Source: Bacteroidota bacterium | GTDB lineage: Bacteria > Bacteroidota > Rhodothermia > JANXDC01 | Assembly (NCBI GenBank): GCA_025998875.1 | Contig: AP024675.1 | Coordinates: forward strand, 248,001 to 312,000 | Reading direction: 5' to 3' | Length of the DNA: 64,000 bases | Shown here: positions 62,639-64,000 of the stretch, piece after piece | Layout: each line of letters begins with the position of its first letter | Position numbering within the stretch: position 1 is the first letter of the stretch | Translations under genes and position numbers: made by a program | The notes under the pieces: generated by a model | Seen by the model: only the letters and a program-made list of their open reading frames with translations | Told to the model about the DNA's origin: nothing | Database searches by the model: none

Positions 62639-63195
62639 TGAACAGATACGTTTTTCTTTATGCCGCTATGGGCCTGCTCATCACGGGCCTGTACTCCCAG
62701 CCCCTGGTGCGTCCCCTGGGCACGTATCTGGGGTACTGGGGGCTCATGGGGCTTTACTGGGTGCTCATCAGCCTTATCGGCGCTCATTTTCACTGGCGCT
62801 GGAATCATCCCGCTTCCGATGGGCGGGGACGTTTTCTCCTCGAATACGCCCTGGCCGTGCTGAGCGCGGATTTGCTTTTTCGTCTGACGCGCACCGTCTT
62901 GCAGGACGGATGGCTTGGCTGGGGATTGGGCGGCTTCGCAGGTGCTCTGGCCCTGGGACGGCTCTTTGGCCTTGTCTTTCGGGATGCGCCCGATACCTGG
63001 GCCGCCGCCCTGCGCTTGGGCCTCTGGGGGGGAGCCGGCATGCTGCTGGCCTGGACGCTGGCCGAGGGCCCGATCTGGCTCAAGCTCCCCATTCCCCATG
63101 GGGTACATGAGTACGGGCTGCGCCCCTTGGCCGCTATAGGGGCCGGTGCCCTTCTGGGTCGGGGCATCGGCCGCCTCTATGAATCCCGATCATGA
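62638..63195 (+). CDS. Hypothetical multi-spanning membrane protein
   Basis: 185 residues, five or six predicted helices (FLYAAMGLLITGLYSQPLV; LMGLYWVLISLIGAHFHW; EYALAVLSADLLFRLT; GGFAGALALGRLFGLVF; LGLWGGAGMLLAWTLA; GAGALLGRGIGRLY). I do not recognise the family and see no catalytic motif. It overlaps folP by one base and lpxH by 4, so it is translated between a folate and a lipid A gene. A role in the envelope is a guess from context. Confidence 0.75.
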   Translation: MNRYVFLYAAMGLLITGLYSQPLVRPLGTYLGYWGLMGLYWVLISLIGAHFHWRWNHPASDGRGRFLLEYALAVLSADLLFRLTRTVLQDGWLGWGLGGFAGALALGRLFGLVFRDAPDTWAAALRLGLWGGAGMLLAWTLAEGPIWLKLPIPHGVHEYGLRPLAAIGAGALLGRGIGRLYESRS

Positions 63196-63983
63196 TCGTC
63201 CTCCTGGCCGACGCCCATCTTCCCTATAGCCCGGAACTGGATCGCGATCCGGCCTGGATCGCCCTGCGGGGGCTTTTCGACATGCTCAGCGAGGGGGACC
63301 GGCTCTATGTGCTCGGCGATCTGTTTGACTGCTGGATCGAATACGGGCCAGGGCGCTACCCCCTTCGATACCGACCCGTTGTAGAGAAGCTGCTCGAAGT
63401 GCTCCAGCGAGGCGTCGACATCGCACTTCTGGTCGGCAACCACGACGCCTGGACGGGCACGTTCTGGCCCCACCACGGGGTGCGCTTGAGACACGGCCCG
63501 ATCCAGGAAACCTTCTACGGCGAACCCGTATGGCTTGCCCACGGACACGAGTGGCCCCACCGGGGCTGGCGATACCGGATACTGCTCCATCCGGTGCCAA
63601 ATCGACTCTATCGGCTCCTGCTGCCGGAGCCTGTGGGTCTGGAGCTGGCCGCCCGGATTGCGCGTCTGCTACGCAGGCGGGGAAAAGACCCGGATCGAAA
63701 CCACATGGATCCTCGATACCGCGCCGCCTGTGCGCTGGCAGGCTCCGGAAAGGTTCGACACATCGTATGCGCCCATACACACTACCCCAAACGCCTGCCT
63801 CTACCCGGAGGGGGATGGTACTGGAACGTGGGGGCCTGGATGGAAACAAGAACCCTGTTGCTCTGGGACGAAACCGGTCCGAGGCTTTGCCGCTGGTCAG
63901 AACAGGGCGGGCTGCTGCCCTGGGAGGAAGAGTCCGGCGCGGAGGAAAACAGCCGCACGGCCCATCCTCCCGGTAGTTACTAA
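63192..63983 (+). CDS. lpxH: UDP-2,3-diacylglucosamine diphosphatase (LpxH-like)
   Basis: 263 residues of the calcineurin-like phosphoesterase fold with metal ligands in order: ADAH, GDLFDCW, LVGNHD, LAHGHEW, CAHTHYP. The pattern and length fit LpxH, which removes UMP to form lipid X in lipid A synthesis, and LptD elsewhere in the window shows LPS export. A short acidic C-terminal tail follows the fold. ATGA overlap with the upstream gene. Confidence 0.88.
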   Translation: MIVLLADAHLPYSPELDRDPAWIALRGLFDMLSEGDRLYVLGDLFDCWIEYGPGRYPLRYRPVVEKLLEVLQRGVDIALLVGNHDAWTGTFWPHHGVRLRHGPIQETFYGEPVWLAHGHEWPHRGWRYRILLHPVPNRLYRLLLPEPVGLELAARIARLLRRRGKDPDRNHMDPRYRAACALAGSGKVRHIVCAHTHYPKRLPLPGGGWYWNVGAWMETRTLLLWDETGPRLCRWSEQGGLLPWEEESGAEENSRTAHPPGSY

Positions 63984-64000
63984 TGTCTGAAGCTCAGGAA
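63983..64000 (+). CDS. Start of a further gene, cut by the window edge
   Basis: ATG 63983 overlaps the lpxH stop by one base (TAATG) and continues MSEAQE to the window end. Only six codons are visible and there is no clear ribosome site, so this is a guess from the coupling pattern used throughout the region. Confidence 0.4.

Overview
The window is about 64 kb of dense, GC-rich bacterial chromosome holding about 60 genes. Most sit in tight operons with 1-8 base overlaps (ATGA, TGATG). I see no tRNA or rRNA gene, insertion sequence, prophage or CRISPR array, and no gene-free stretch longer than about 270 bases. LptD, LpxH, LolA and an RND/TolC pump show a diderm with LPS. The PorV-type barrel, free-standing PurS and PurQ, a propeller-type sensor kinase and an HYC/CC/PP-like small protein point to the Bacteroidota/Rhodothermota side of the FCB group. 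A GC-rich, Rhodothermus-like, possibly thermophilic lineage is my inference, not something proven here.

Layout. 1-7.5 kb (minus): psd, pssA, purS, clpS, purQ, comB, ftsK, lolA and a flippase-fold protein form one run mixing phospholipid synthesis, purine synthesis and cell-envelope work. 7.6-9.4 kb (minus): an SLC6/NSS amino-acid symporter with a 39-residue partner, closed by tandem terminators. 9.5-17.7 kb (minus): a beta-oxidation operon fadN-fadA-fadE-acyl-CoA ligase, ending in a PorV/FadL-family barrel. 17.7-18.6 kb (minus): three small membrane proteins in the YqjD-YqjE-YqjK order. 18.8-21.1 kb (plus): an ArgE-like deacetylase and argH. 21.1-22.5 kb (minus): pfkA, its terminator, then a 197-base region with strong RNA folding ahead of a 36-residue membrane peptide. 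22.5-31.4 kb (minus): a hybrid histidine kinase, SDR, anmK, a degenerate amino-acid-kinase-like protein, prfA, a degenerate SGNH protein and an ABC exporter pair. 31.5-33 kb (plus): glycyl-tRNA synthetase.

34.0-36.8 kb (plus) encodes a CuA subunit II, a heme-copper oxidase subunit I and a Sco protein. Subunit I keeps all metal-ligand histidines but has Asn where oxygen reductases carry the cross-linked Tyr, so it may be a nitric oxide reductase. Next come dacB with an alkyltransferase-like DNA repair protein (plus), secG (minus) and a Spy-like periplasmic protein (plus). From 50.1 kb down to 39.7 kb (minus) lies a ten-gene copper/silver handling island: HYC/CC/PP-like protein, TolC, CusB with a fused HMA domain, CusA with its methionine triad, CopZ-like, metal-binding lipoprotein, PepSY protein, DUF2231 fusion, second HMA protein, MFS transporter.

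50.1-52.6 kb (minus): mazG, FmdB-type zinc ribbon, YceI and a cytochrome b561-like protein. 52.8-53.1 kb (plus): FtsB/DivIC. 53.2-57.9 kb (minus): eno, a ROK sugar kinase and lptD. 58.1-61.7 kb (minus): a propeller-type sensor kinase and its LuxR-type response regulator. 61.7-64 kb (plus): folP, a membrane protein and lpxH, with the first codons of another gene at the right edge. The most distinctive items are the Tyr-less oxidase, the structured RNA region near 21.3 kb, the FadL-family barrel in the fad operon, the extended Cus island and the two catalytically degenerate enzymes flanking prfA.
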